NCBI GenBank assembly: GCA_016703785.1
Contig: JADJBM010000034.1
Span: 124,001 to 188,000, forward strand
Source: Betaproteobacteria bacterium
GTDB taxonomy: Bacteria > Pseudomonadota > Gammaproteobacteria > Burkholderiales > Rhodocyclaceae
DNA length: 64,000 bases
Direction: 5' to 3'
Shown: piece after piece, positions 1 through 8,479 of the stretch
Layout: every line of letters begins with the position of its first letter
How positions within the stretch are numbered: position 1 is the first letter of the stretch
The notes under the pieces: model-generated
The model's database searches: none
Told to the model about the DNA's origin: nothing
What the model saw: only the letters and a program-made list of their open reading frames with translations
Position numbers and translations under genes: made by a program

Positions 1-134
1 AATCGCTCGGCCTCAGCGCGCGCGAGCGGCAGGCGCTGGTGGCCTTCCTGCTCTACCTGTCAGGACCGCTTCAGCAGGTTGCTGTACCGCCGGCCTACGA
101 TTACGGCACTGTTGTCGATGGAGGCCGGCGGTGA
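1..134 (+). CDS. C-terminal end of a probable cytochrome c / MauG-type protein (5' truncated)
   Basis: Only the last 43 residues are in the window, read in the frame beginning at base 3 and ending at TGA 132-134. The segment LGLSxRERQALVAFLxxLSG resembles the final helix of cytochrome c domains and of di-heme peroxidases of the MauG family; that is a family-level inference from a short stretch. Its stop codon overlaps the GTG start of the next gene (GTGA), so the two are probably translationally coupled. The function cannot be fixed without upstream sequence. Confidence 0.5.
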   Translation, partial: SLGLSARERQALVAFLLYLSGPLQQVAVPPAYDYGTVVDGGRR

Positions 135-1303
135 AGCGCTATGGACTCGCGGTCCTGGTCGCCGCCGCGTTGCTTGCGGGCGCCTGGTCGCTGACGTCAG
201 CGCGGCCAGAGCAGTCGCGATTGGCGTCTTTGCCGCCGGTGCCCGTGCCGGCGGGCAATCCGATGGGCGATGACAAGATTGCGCTGGGACGCATGCTCTT
301 CTTCGATGCACGGCTGTCGGGCGATGGCTCCACCTCCTGCGCATCCTGCCATGTGCCGGAGCTCGGCTGGAGTCACAGTGACGCGCTGGCACCCGGCTAT
401 CCAGGCCACCGGCTCTGGCGCAATAACCCGACGGTACTCAATGCCGCGCACTACAAGCGCCTCATGTGGGATGGGACGCTCGACAGCCTGGAGATTCAGG
501 CGCGCTCGGCGATGCAGGCACCCGTGGAGGGCAACGGCAAGCCGTTCGTGGTGGAAATGCGCTTGCGCCTGATTCCCGAATATGTCGCGCGCTTCCGCCA
601 GGTTTTCGGCAGCGCGTGGCCGCAGCTGGATGACGCCTGGCGCGCGATTGCTGCTTTTGAGCGCACGGTAGTCTCGGATCCTCGTCAAGTGCCTTTCGAC
701 CGCTATCTGGCCGGCGACAATAACGCCCTGTCCGATGCGGCCCGCCGTGGCATGGCTTTGTTCGAGGGCAAGGCCGGCTGCATCCAGTGCCATTACGGCG
801 CACTCGCGACCGATGAAGGTTTTCATGCGCTGGGGGTGCCACGGCAACCGCTGTTTGATGCGAACCCGCTGGTGCAGATCGCCGTTCGCTGGCAGAACAG
901 GCAAAGAGATGTGCCGAGCGCCGTATACCGCAATCTGGACGAGGATCTCGGCCGCTACTATCAGACGCGTGATAAGGCGGATATCGGGAAGTTTCGCACG
1001 CCCAGCCTGCGCGAGCTGAAGTACACCGCGCCCTACATGCACAACGGCGTTTTCGCCACGCTGCGCGAAGTGGTGGACTTCTTTGATGCCGGCGGTGGCG
1101 AAACGCCCAACAAGTCGCCGTTGCTCAGGCCGCTCGGTTTGTCCGACGAAGAGAAGAACGACCTGGTTGCATTCCTCGCTGCCCTCAGCATGGAGCGGCC
1201 TTTGATCGTCGCGGTGCCGGCACTGCCTCCGATGGCGCCGCTCGGCGGCGTTGCGGACTGTGCAACGGACTACGGCGACGGGATCACGAAGGTAAAGCAA
1301 TGA
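131..1303 (+). CDS. Di-heme cytochrome c peroxidase family protein (MauG/CcpA-like)
   Basis: A 390-residue exported di-heme protein. Residues 1-24 form a signal peptide or membrane anchor. Heme c motifs are CASCH (C70, C73, H74) and CIQCH (C217, C220, H221), the spacing expected of the bacterial cytochrome c peroxidase/MauG fold. Family members reduce H2O2 in the periplasm with electrons from small cytochromes or cupredoxins, or oxidise protein side chains; which applies here cannot be read from sequence. The GTG start overlaps the upstream stop, and its TGA overlaps the ATG of the nitric oxide reductase gene (ATGA at 1300-1303). The coupling suggests a role linked to NO or peroxide stress during denitrification. 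Confidence 0.85.
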   Translation: MKRYGLAVLVAAALLAGAWSLTSARPEQSRLASLPPVPVPAGNPMGDDKIALGRMLFFDARLSGDGSTSCASCHVPELGWSHSDALAPGYPGHRLWRNNPTVLNAAHYKRLMWDGTLDSLEIQARSAMQAPVEGNGKPFVVEMRLRLIPEYVARFRQVFGSAWPQLDDAWRAIAAFERTVVSDPRQVPFDRYLAGDNNALSDAARRGMALFEGKAGCIQCHYGALATDEGFHALGVPRQPLFDANPLVQIAVRWQNRQRDVPSAVYRNLDEDLGRYYQTRDKADIGKFRTPSLRELKYTAPYMHNGVFATLREVVDFFDAGGGETPNKSPLLRPLGLSDEEKNDLVAFLAALSMERPLIVAVPALPPMAPLGGVADCATDYGDGITKVKQ

Positions 1304-3617
1304 TCGATAGCGTATTCGGCAACATCTGGAGCCGTCTTGTGATGGACCGCCGCAACTGGTGGCTGCCGTTGCTGGTGGTGCTGACGATTGGTTTGGGCAG
1401 CATGATCTTCGTTGGCACACGCACCTACCAGGACGCCCCGCCGATCCCGGACTTCGTTGCCGAATCCGGCGAGACGGTGGTCTCGGCGGCTGCCATCACG
1501 CGCGGCCAGATCGTATTCCTCAAATACGGCCTGATGAACCACGGCTCCATGTTCGGCGACGGCGCCGGCCGCGGGCCGGACTTCACCGCCGATGCCCTGC
1601 ATGCCATGGCGCTCGCCATGCGTGATTACCACGCTTCGCGCGAAGGCGTCGATGCGGCCGGTGCGCAAGCCCGTGTCCAGGCCGAGATCCGCCACAACCG
1701 CTTCGATCCGGCCAGCAACCGCGCCACGGTGGGCGCGGCCCAGGCCTACGCCCGCGCGCGAACTGGAGCGCCGCTATGCCGCCATGTTCCGCGGCGAGGG
1801 CACCGAGGCCTTCCATCCGGCCGGCTACATCTCCGATGCGGCGGAACTGCGCGACCTGGCTGCCTTCTTCTTCTGGGGCGGCTGGGTGTGCGGCGCCACG
1901 CGCCCCGGCCAGGACTACAGCTACACGCACAACTGGCCCTACGACGAACTGGCCGGCAACCGCCCCAGCGCGCCGATCATGATGTGGAGCGTGGCCGCCG
2001 CCCTCGGCCTGATCGCCGTGCTCGGCGTGGTGCTGTTCCTCTATGGCCGCTACAGCAGCCTCGCCAGCTGGCGCCAGGCCGGCGACGAGACGCGCCTGGC
2101 CACCCTGACGCGCATCGAGGCCTTCGGTCCGACGCCGCTGCAGCGCGCCACCTACAAGTTCTTCGCCGCCGCCGCCCTACTCTTCGTGCTGCAGATCGTC
2201 GCCGGCGTGCTCACCATCCACGACTTCCTGCGCTTTACCCGCTTCATGGGCATCGACCTGGCCGAGGCGCTGCCCATCACCATCGTGCGCGCCTGGCACC
2301 TGCAGCTGGCCCTGATGTGGATCTCCGCCTGCTGGGTCGGCGCTTCGGTGTTCGTCCTGTCCGCCGCCCAGCGCGAAACGCCGCAGGGATTGCTCGGAGA
2401 GCTGAATCTGCTGTTCGGCCTGTTCGTCGTCTGGGTGGCAGGCAGCCTCGTCGGCATTGCGCTGGGCAGCAAGGGGTTGCTGGGCGAGTACTGGAACCTG
2501 CTCGGCAATCAGGGCTGGGAGTTCGTCGAGATGGGCAAGCTGTGGCAGGGCATACTGTTTCTCGTCTTCGCCCTGTGGCTGCGCATCGTCGCACGCATGG
2601 TGCGCACGGTCTGGGGTGAGGGTGATGCGTGGACCCTGCCGAAATGGCTGCTGTACGCCGTCGCCTGCGTCCTGCTGCTGTTCATCTCCGGCTTCGTCGC
2701 CCGGCCGGAGACCAATTTTGTCATCGCCGATTTCTGGCGCTGGGCGGTGATCCACATGTGGGTGGAAGCCTTCTTCGAGGTGTTCACTACGGCTCTACTG
2801 GCCTATTTCATGGTCCTCATGGGCTTCGTCAGCCACACTGCCGCCTCGCGCATCGTCTATCTGGCCACGCTGCTGTTCCTCGGCTCCGGGCCTGCTCGGC
2901 ATCTCGCATAATTTCTACTGGAACGCCAAGCCCGAGGCGACCCTGGCCATCGGCAGCATCTTCTCGACCCTGCAGGTGGTGCCCCTGATCCTGCTCACCC
3001 TGGAGGCCTGGCAATTCCGCAGTACGCCGCAGCGGGCCCTGGAGGGCGTCGGCGGACGCGCCGCCTTCGGCCAGGCCGAGGCCTTCCTGTTCCTGATCGG
3101 GGTGAATTTCTGGAACTTCTTCGGCGCCGGGGTGTTCGGCTTCATCATCAATCTGCCAATCGTCAATTACTACGAGCACGGCACCTATCTCACGGTCAAC
3201 CACGGCCACGCGGCGCTCATGGGCGTCTATGGCAACCTGGCCATCGCCGCCGTGCTCTTCTGCAGCCGCTACCTGATCGCGCCACAGGCCTGGGATGCAC
3301 GCCTGCTGCGCCGCATCTTCTGGTCGCTCAACCTGGGCCTGATGCTGATGGTGGCCATCGACCTCTTCCCGGTCGGCATCGCCCAGTTGAACGACGTGCT
3401 CGCCCACGGCCTGTGGCACGCCCGCTCGCAGGCATTCGTGCAGGGAGACCTCTTCCAGACCCTCACCTGGGCACGCATCATCGGCGGCGCCCTCTTCGTC
3501 CTCGGCGGCGTCTTGCCACTGGCGTGGTTCATGGCAACGCGTGCATATTCACTCAAGAAAATAGAATCTGTCGGCCTGCAGCGAATAGAGGGCAAGCCGG
3601 TGCAAGCGCCTTATTAG
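1300..3617 (+). pseudogene. norZ: Quinol-dependent nitric oxide reductase (qNOR), two +1 frameshifts
   Basis: The product reduces 2 NO to N2O at the inner membrane using quinol directly. The protein is spread over three frames. Residues from 1300 read to about 1752; the frame then shifts at one extra base in a CG-dinucleotide run near 1753. The second part runs to about 2889, where an extra C in GGGCC shifts the frame again, and the third part ends at TAG 3615-3617. Removing one base at each site gives about 771 aa, normal for qNOR. The first part holds the N-terminal helix and periplasmic cytochrome-like domain, the second has HMWVE (heme/FeB ligands) and the third has NHGHAALMG. All qNOR landmarks remain, so the breaks may be sequencing errors; as given, the gene cannot make full-length protein. 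Confidence 0.85.
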
Positions 3618-3668
3618 ACGCGTTACCACGCATCGCGCGGTGGGCCCGAGATAGGTACAATCTCAGGC

Positions 3669-4286
3669 ATGTCGGGAAACCTGTTTATCGTTGCTGCCCC
3701 TTCCGGCGCCGGCAAGACCACGCTGGTGAAAATGCTGCTCGAGCGCGACAGCGGCATCCAGCTGTCCGTCTCCTACACCACCCGTTCGCCGCGGGCCGGG
3801 GAGGTGAACGGCCGCGAGTACCATTTTGTCGATGTGCCGGCCTTCCTCGCCATGCGCGAGCGGGGCGAGTTCCTCGAAAGCGCCGAAGTGCATGGCAATC
3901 ATTACGGCACGTCGCGCGTGTGGATCGAACAGCAGATGGCGGCCGGACGGGACATCCTGCTGGAAATCGACTGGCAGGGCGCGCAGCAGGTGCGCAAGCT
4001 GTTCCCGGCCTGCATCGGCATTTTCGTTCTGCCGCCCTCTGTCGAGGAACTCGAGCGGCGCCTCAAGGACCGCGGCCAGGACAGCGCAGACATCATTTCC
4101 CGTCGCGTGGCCGCCGCGCTGACCGAGATGCGCCATGTCGGCGAGTTCGAATATGTTATTATTAACAACAAATTGCCGGAGGCGATCGAAGACCTCCAGA
4201 CCGTAGTGCGCGCGGTGCGGCTGCGCTGCGATGCGCAACGGATCCGCCACCGCGCGCTTTTCTCGTTCATCGAACAGGACACTTAG
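3669..4286 (+). CDS. gmk: Guanylate kinase
   Basis: Phosphorylates GMP to GDP with ATP in the cytoplasm. At 205 aa it has the usual length, with the P-loop APSGAGKTT at residues 9-17 and the GMP-binding region SYTTRSPRAGEVNGREYHFV. It heads the classic gmk-rpoZ-spoT order. A -10-like TACAAT at 3656-3661 lies only 7 bases before the ATG, so a leaderless or nearly leaderless mRNA is possible; there is no clear -35 and no Shine-Dalgarno sequence. Confidence 0.97.
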   Translation: MSGNLFIVAAPSGAGKTTLVKMLLERDSGIQLSVSYTTRSPRAGEVNGREYHFVDVPAFLAMRERGEFLESAEVHGNHYGTSRVWIEQQMAAGRDILLEIDWQGAQQVRKLFPACIGIFVLPPSVEELERRLKDRGQDSADIISRRVAAALTEMRHVGEFEYVIINNKLPEAIEDLQTVVRAVRLRCDAQRIRHRALFSFIEQDT

Positions 4287-4293
4287 GAAAATC

Positions 4294-4500
4294 ATGGCCC
4301 GCGTTACCATCGAAGACTGTATAAAAAGAATCCCCAACCGCTTCCAGCTCACCCTGGTTGCCACCTATCGCGCCCGCCAGATCACCATTGGCGCCACGCC
4401 CATGCTCGAGGGCGAGAAGGACAAGCCGACCGTCATCGCTTTGCGCGAAATCGCCGAAGGCAAGGTCGGCCTGGAAATTCTCAACCGCGGGCAGGCCTGA
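4294..4500 (+). CDS. rpoZ: RNA polymerase omega subunit
   Basis: A 68-residue protein beginning MARVTIEDCI, with the conserved N-terminal helix and the RARQI and ALREIAEGKVG segments of omega. Omega helps assemble beta-prime into core RNA polymerase and forms part of one ppGpp site on the enzyme, which fits its position just before spoT. The start lies 7 bases after the gmk stop, so the two are probably cotranscribed. Confidence 0.96.
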   Translation: MARVTIEDCIKRIPNRFQLTLVATYRARQITIGATPMLEGEKDKPTVIALREIAEGKVGLEILNRGQA

Positions 4501-4604
4501 GATGAACGGCCCCACGCTCACTGCGTTCGCTGCCCCCGAGGGGCGCTCAGCGCCCTTCGGGCGGCCGGCCGGGCGCTGAGATGCCGCGCGGGAGAGGATG
4601 GTGA
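4501..4604 (+). repeat. Hairpin repeat (copy A) with a 7-codon mini-ORF before spoT
   Basis: The rpoZ-spoT spacer holds a perfect 10-bp stem, CTCAGCGCCC (4546-4555) with GGGCGCTGAG (4571-4580), around a 15-base GC-rich loop. An ATG directly abuts the stem at 4581 and opens a seven-codon frame (MPRGRGW) stopping at TGA 4602-4604, in the same frame as spoT, whose ATG is at 4611. The same architecture, with different but still paired stem bases, occurs at 19027-19061 and 35947-35979 (minus strand); the 3' arm alone is identical at 62064-62073. The repeat family is seen directly; any regulatory effect is inference. Confidence 0.75.
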
Positions 4605-4610
4605 CCGGAC

Positions 4611-6782
4611 ATGCAAGTTTCCGCGCCATCCTGCGGCCCGCAAACCGCTGAGGCCTACGAAACCGAACGGCGCCTTCAGCTGGAAAAGCTGAGGGAACTC
4701 CTCGGCACCTACCTCAAGCCCGAAGACATCGAGCGCGTCGCCGACGCCTTCCTCTTTTCGGCTGAGGCGCATCAGGGGCAGTTCCGCATCAGCGGCGATC
4801 CCTACTTCTCCCACCCGCTCGCCGTTGCCGGCATTCTCACCGGCTGGCATCTCGACGCCCAGGCCCTCATGGCGGCGCTGCTGCACGACGTCACCGAGGA
4901 CACCGAGATCACCAACAAGGAGATCGGCGAGAAGTTCGGCAAGGTTACGGCCGAACTGGTCGACGGCGTCTCCAAGCTGGACAAGATCGAGTTCCAGTCC
5001 ATCGAGGACGCCCAGGCGGAGAACTTCCGCAAGATGCTGCTGGCCATGGCGCGCGACGTGCGCGTCATCCTCATCAAGCTGGCCGACCGGCTGCACAACA
5101 TGCGCACGCTGGACACCCTGCGGCCGGACAAGCGCCGCCGCATTGCCCGCGAGACGCTGGAGATCTATGCGCCGATCGCCAACCGCCTGGGCCTCAACAA
5201 CCTCTACCGCGAAATGCAGGAGCTGGCTTTCCGCCACGTCTACCCGCTGCGCTACAACGTGCTGGCGAAGGCCATCAAGGCGGCGCGCGGCAACCGGCGC
5301 GAGGTGGTGGGCAAGATCCTGCAGGCCATCAAGGCGCGCATGGACGAGTCGGCGATCGAGGCCGAGGTCATGGGCCGCGAGAAGCATCTGTTCGGCATCT
5401 ACCGCAAGATGCGCGGCAAGTCGCTGTCCTTCTCGCAGGTGCTCGACATCTACGGCTTCCGCGTCATCGTCAAGGACGTGCCGACCTGCTATCTAGTGCT
5501 GGGTACCCTGCATGGCCTCTACAAGCCGGTGCCGGGCAAGTTCAAGGACTACATCGCCATCCCCAAGGGCAACGGCTACCAGTCGCTGCACACCACGCTG
5601 ATCGGGCCGTATGGCATGCCGGTGGAGGTGCAGATCCGCACCACCGAGATGCATCACGTCGCCGAGGCAGGCGTCGCCTCGCACTGGCTCTACAAGGACG
5701 ACAAGAGCCTCTCCGAGCTGCAGCAGCGCACGCACAAGTGGCTGCAATCGCTGCTCGAGCTGCAATCGACCTCGGGCGATTCGGCGGAATTCCTCGAACA
5801 CCTCAAGATCGACCTCTTCCCTGGCGAGGTCTACGTCTTCACGCCGATGGGCAAGATCCTGCCGCTGCCGCGCGGCTCGACGGCGGTGGACTTTGCCTAC
5901 GCCGTGCACACCGACATCGGCAACCGCTGCGTTGCCTGCCGCATCAACCACGAGCTGATGCCGCTGCGCACCGAGCTGCGAAACGGCGACCAGGTCGAGG
6001 TCATCACCGCCTCGCACGCCAACCCGAATCCGGCCTGGCTGTCCTACGTCAAGACCGGCAAGGCGCGCTCGCAGATCCGGCATTTCCTCAAGACCGTGCA
6101 GCAGGCCGAGTCGGCACGGCTCGGCGAACGGCTGCTGGCGAGGGCGCTCGCCGACCTCAATGCCGGCCTTGAAACGTTGAATGAAAGCAGCTGGGAGAAA
6201 ATGCTGCGCGAGTCCGGCGCGAAGGCGCGTGAGGAAGTCATGACGGACATCGGCCTGGGCAAGCGCCTGGCGCCGGTGGTGGCGCGCCGCCTGCTGCTGC
6301 ACGGCGAGGCGCAGCAGGCCGAGGTGCGCGCGGCGGGGCCGGTGCCGATCCGCGGCACCGAGGGCATGGCGGTGCAGCTGGCAAGGTGCTGCCAGCCCAT
6401 TCCGGGCGATCCTGTCGTCGGCTCGATCAAGAAGGGCCAGGGACTCATCGTCCACGTCTTCGACTGCCCGGGCATCATCAAGTCGCGCGTGCAGGAGGCG
6501 GACAAGTGGCTGGACGTGGAATGGGCGCCGGAGAGCGGCCGCACCTTCGACACGCGCATTCGCGTCGTCGCGCAGAACGCGCCCGGCGTGCTCGCCAAGG
6601 TCGCCGGCGGCATCGCCGAGGCCGGCTCGAACATCCTCAACGTGAACATGGACGAGGAGCGCGACGCCTGCACCGCCATCGACTTCATCCTGCAGGTGAC
6701 CGACCGCGTGCACCTTGCGCGGATCATGCGTACCCTGCGGCACATTCCGGAGGTGGTGCGCATCTCCCGCGTGCGGGAGTAG
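4611..6782 (+). CDS. spoT: Bifunctional (p)ppGpp synthase/hydrolase
   Basis: A 723-residue RelA/SpoT homologue that makes and degrades the stringent-response alarmone in the cytoplasm. In order: HD hydrolase domain (LLHDVTEDT near residue 90), synthetase domain (DIYGFRVIV and KFKDYIAIPKGNGYQSLHT around 285-325), TGS domain (FTPMGKILPLPRGSTAVDFAYAVHT region, about 405-465) and a C-terminal ACT domain. The intact HD motif supports hydrolase activity. The ATG at 4611 follows a purine-rich GAGAGGA. The gmk-rpoZ-spoT order matches enterobacterial genomes. The leader contains hairpin repeat copy A and a mini-ORF. Confidence 0.96.
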   Translation: MQVSAPSCGPQTAEAYETERRLQLEKLRELLGTYLKPEDIERVADAFLFSAEAHQGQFRISGDPYFSHPLAVAGILTGWHLDAQALMAALLHDVTEDTEITNKEIGEKFGKVTAELVDGVSKLDKIEFQSIEDAQAENFRKMLLAMARDVRVILIKLADRLHNMRTLDTLRPDKRRRIARETLEIYAPIANRLGLNNLYREMQELAFRHVYPLRYNVLAKAIKAARGNRREVVGKILQAIKARMDESAIEAEVMGREKHLFGIYRKMRGKSLSFSQVLDIYGFRVIVKDVPTCYLVLGTLHGLYKPVPGKFKDYIAIPKGNGYQSLHTTLIGPYGMPVEVQIRTTEMHHVAEAGVASHWLYKDDKSLSELQQRTHKWLQSLLELQSTSGDSAEFLEHLKIDLFPGEVYVFTPMGKILPLPRGSTAVDFAYAVHTDIGNRCVACRINHELMPLRTELRNGDQVEVITASHANPNPAWLSYVKTGKARSQIRHFLKTVQQAESARLGERLLARALADLNAGLETLNESSWEKMLRESGAKAREEVMTDIGLGKRLAPVVARRLLLHGEAQQAEVRAAGPVPIRGTEGMAVQLARCCQPIPGDPVVGSIKKGQGLIVHVFDCPGIIKSRVQEADKWLDVEWAPESGRTFDTRIRVVAQNAPGVLAKVAGGIAEAGSNILNVNMDEERDACTAIDFILQVTDRVHLARIMRTLRHIPEVVRISRVRE

Positions 6783-6816
6783 AATTCGCCCTTCCGAAGC
6801 ACACGAAAGCAGCGAC

Positions 6817-6999
6817 ATGGCCCAGTATGAATCCGAGCACACCCAGTTCATGCGCCAATGGATGGCGAAGCACCCCGAGGAAACCGCCGAGCAGCAGAAA
6901 GGCCGCGCCCTGTGGTGGGACAAGGCGCCGCAGACGCCCGACGATCAGCAGCGTTTCAAAGAGTCGAAAGTGCCGCAGAAGGCCTACGTCTACCGATGA
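6817..6999 (+). CDS. DUF3460 family small protein
   Basis: A 60-residue hydrophilic protein starting MAQYESEHTQFMRQW, with a central KGRALWWDK segment. This resembles the DUF3460 family, small proteins of unknown function found mainly in Betaproteobacteria, where the core is a similar RALLWDK. No signal peptide or membrane segment is seen. It lies 34 bases after spoT on the same strand and is followed within 3 bases of its stop by a perfect 16-bp inverted repeat. Confidence 0.8.
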   Translation: MAQYESEHTQFMRQWMAKHPEETAEQQKGRALWWDKAPQTPDDQQRFKESKVPQKAYVYR

Positions 7000-7001
7000 G
7001 T

Positions 7002-7036
7002 GAGAGTCAGCCGCCGTGGCACGGCGGCTGACTCTC
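7002..7036 (+). repeat. Perfect 16-bp inverted repeat with 3-base loop
   Basis: GAGAGTCAGCCGCCGT (7002-7017) pairs exactly with its reverse complement at 7021-7036 around the loop GGC. It starts 3 bases after the DUF3460 stop, where a terminator would sit, but no T-tract follows on either strand. It covers the GTG (7016) of the next open frame, so that start would be buried in the stem. Each arm carries CTGACTCT, one base off the CTGACTTT octamer over-represented elsewhere in the window. Confidence 0.7.
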
Positions 7037-8479
7037 GCCAGCCGCAACACCTTGCTCGCCCCCTCCATCGTTTTCGTCGATCTCGAGACCACCGGCGCCA
7101 ATCCGGCCTTCGACCGCATCATCGAAGTCGGCATCGTCAAGGTGACCGGCGGACAGATCGAGTACGAGTGGTCCGTTCTGGTCGACCCGGGCGAATCCAT
7201 CCCGCCGCTCATCCAGGGCTTCACCGGCATCAGCAACGAGATGGTGCGCGGTGCGCCGCGTTTTGCCGATATTGCCGACGAGGTGTTCGAACGCATCGAG
7301 GGCAGCCTCTTCGTCGCCCACAACGCGCGCTTCGACTACGGCTTCCTCAAGAACGAGTTCAAGCGGCAGGGCAGGGAATTCCAGCCGCGCGTGCTGTGCA
7401 CCGTCAAGCTTTCGCGCGCCCTGTATCCGGAGCATCACCGCCACGGCCTCGATGCCGTCATCTCCCGTCACGGCCTTTCCTGCGACGCGCGCCACCGAGC
7501 CCTCGGTGATGCTCGCGTGCTGTGGGACTTCGTAAAGTTGGTGCATGCCGAGAAACCACCCGAGGTGATCCAGGCTGCACTGAAGAAAGCCATGAAGACG
7601 CCCAGCCTGCCCTCCGGGCTGGAGCGCAGCGCGCTCGACATGGTGCCGGAAGGGCCGGGCGTGTACCTCTTCTATGGCGATAATTCACGCTCGCCTGGCG
7701 GCTCGGATGAACTGCCGCTCTATATCGGCAAGGGCGTCAGCATGCGTTCGCGCGTGCAGTCCCATTTCGCCGCCGACCACGGCAGCGGGCGCGCCATGCG
7801 CCTCGCGCAGGAGGTGAAGCGCGTCGAGTGGATCGAGACGGCCGGGGAATTGGGCGCCCTGCTGCTGGAGGCGCGTCTCATCAAGGAAAAATTGCCCACT
7901 CACAATCGCCACCTGCGCCGCAACGACGACCTGTGTGCACTGCGCCTGAAGGAGTATGGCGACGTCGTCCTCGAACTGGTGCCGCTGGCGGGCATTCCGG
8001 CGGAAGAACTCGCTGAGCTCTACGGCCAGTTCAAGTCGAAGCGCGAGGCCAACAATACGCTGCGCGAACTGGCCGCCGAGTACGGCTTGTGCCTCAAACG
8101 CCTCGGCCTGGAGCAGGGCAAGGGCTCCTGCTTCAACCAGCAGATCAAACGCTGCAAAGGCGTCTGCATTGGGAAGGAAAGCTCGCAGCAGCACGATCTG
8201 CGCCTGAAAATGGCGCTGGCCGTACTCAAGTTGCGCGCCTGGCCCTTCGCGGGACGCATCGCCATTCGCGAGCGCGATGCGGGCAGCGAGCGCTGCGAAT
8301 GGCACTTGTTCGAAGCCTGGTGTTACCTCGGCACGGCGAAGAGCGAGGCCGAGCTGCACGAAGCGGCCAACGCGCGCTGCGAGCCGCTGTTCGATCTCGA
8401 CACCTACCGCATCCTGCGGCGCGAGCTGGAGAAGCGCGCCGGTTCGCAGGACATCCTGCAATTGAGCCGCCATGAGTGA
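7016..8479 (+). CDS. 3'-5' exonuclease (DnaQ-like) fused to a GIY-YIG endonuclease domain
   Basis: 487 residues by the longest frame. The N-terminal DEDDh exonuclease domain shows FVDLETTG (residues 19-26), HNARFDYGFL and HRALGDARVLW, the motifs of DNA polymerase III epsilon-type proofreading nucleases. A UvrC/Cho-type GIY-YIG domain follows (GPGVYLFYGDN, then LPLYIGKG, about residues 209-245). Such fusions are annotated as epsilon-like/Cho proteins and are thought to act in DNA repair; the substrate is unknown. The start is uncertain: GTG 7016 lies inside a perfect hairpin, and TTG 7052, just before APSIVFVDLE, would still give a complete domain. The stop overlaps the next ATG by 8 bases. 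Confidence 0.85.
   Translation: MARRLTLASRNTLLAPSIVFVDLETTGANPAFDRIIEVGIVKVTGGQIEYEWSVLVDPGESIPPLIQGFTGISNEMVRGAPRFADIADEVFERIEGSLFVAHNARFDYGFLKNEFKRQGREFQPRVLCTVKLSRALYPEHHRHGLDAVISRHGLSCDARHRALGDARVLWDFVKLVHAEKPPEVIQAALKKAMKTPSLPSGLERSALDMVPEGPGVYLFYGDNSRSPGGSDELPLYIGKGVSMRSRVQSHFAADHGSGRAMRLAQEVKRVEWIETAGELGALLLEARLIKEKLPTHNRHLRRNDDLCALRLKEYGDVVLELVPLAGIPAEELAELYGQFKSKREANNTLRELAAEYGLCLKRLGLEQGKGSCFNQQIKRCKGVCIGKESSQQHDLRLKMALAVLKLRAWPFAGRIAIRERDAGSERCEWHLFEAWCYLGTAKSEAELHEAANARCEPLFDLDTYRILRRELEKRAGSQDILQLSRHE

Noticed and set aside
3656..3669. Leaderless promoter for gmk (TACAAT 7 bases before ATG)
   Set aside because: No -35 or regulator site supports it; kept only as a remark in the gmk entry.
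5493..6923. Long minus-strand open frame opposite spoT
   Set aside because: Antisense shadow of spoT without recognisable motifs or a ribosome-binding site.
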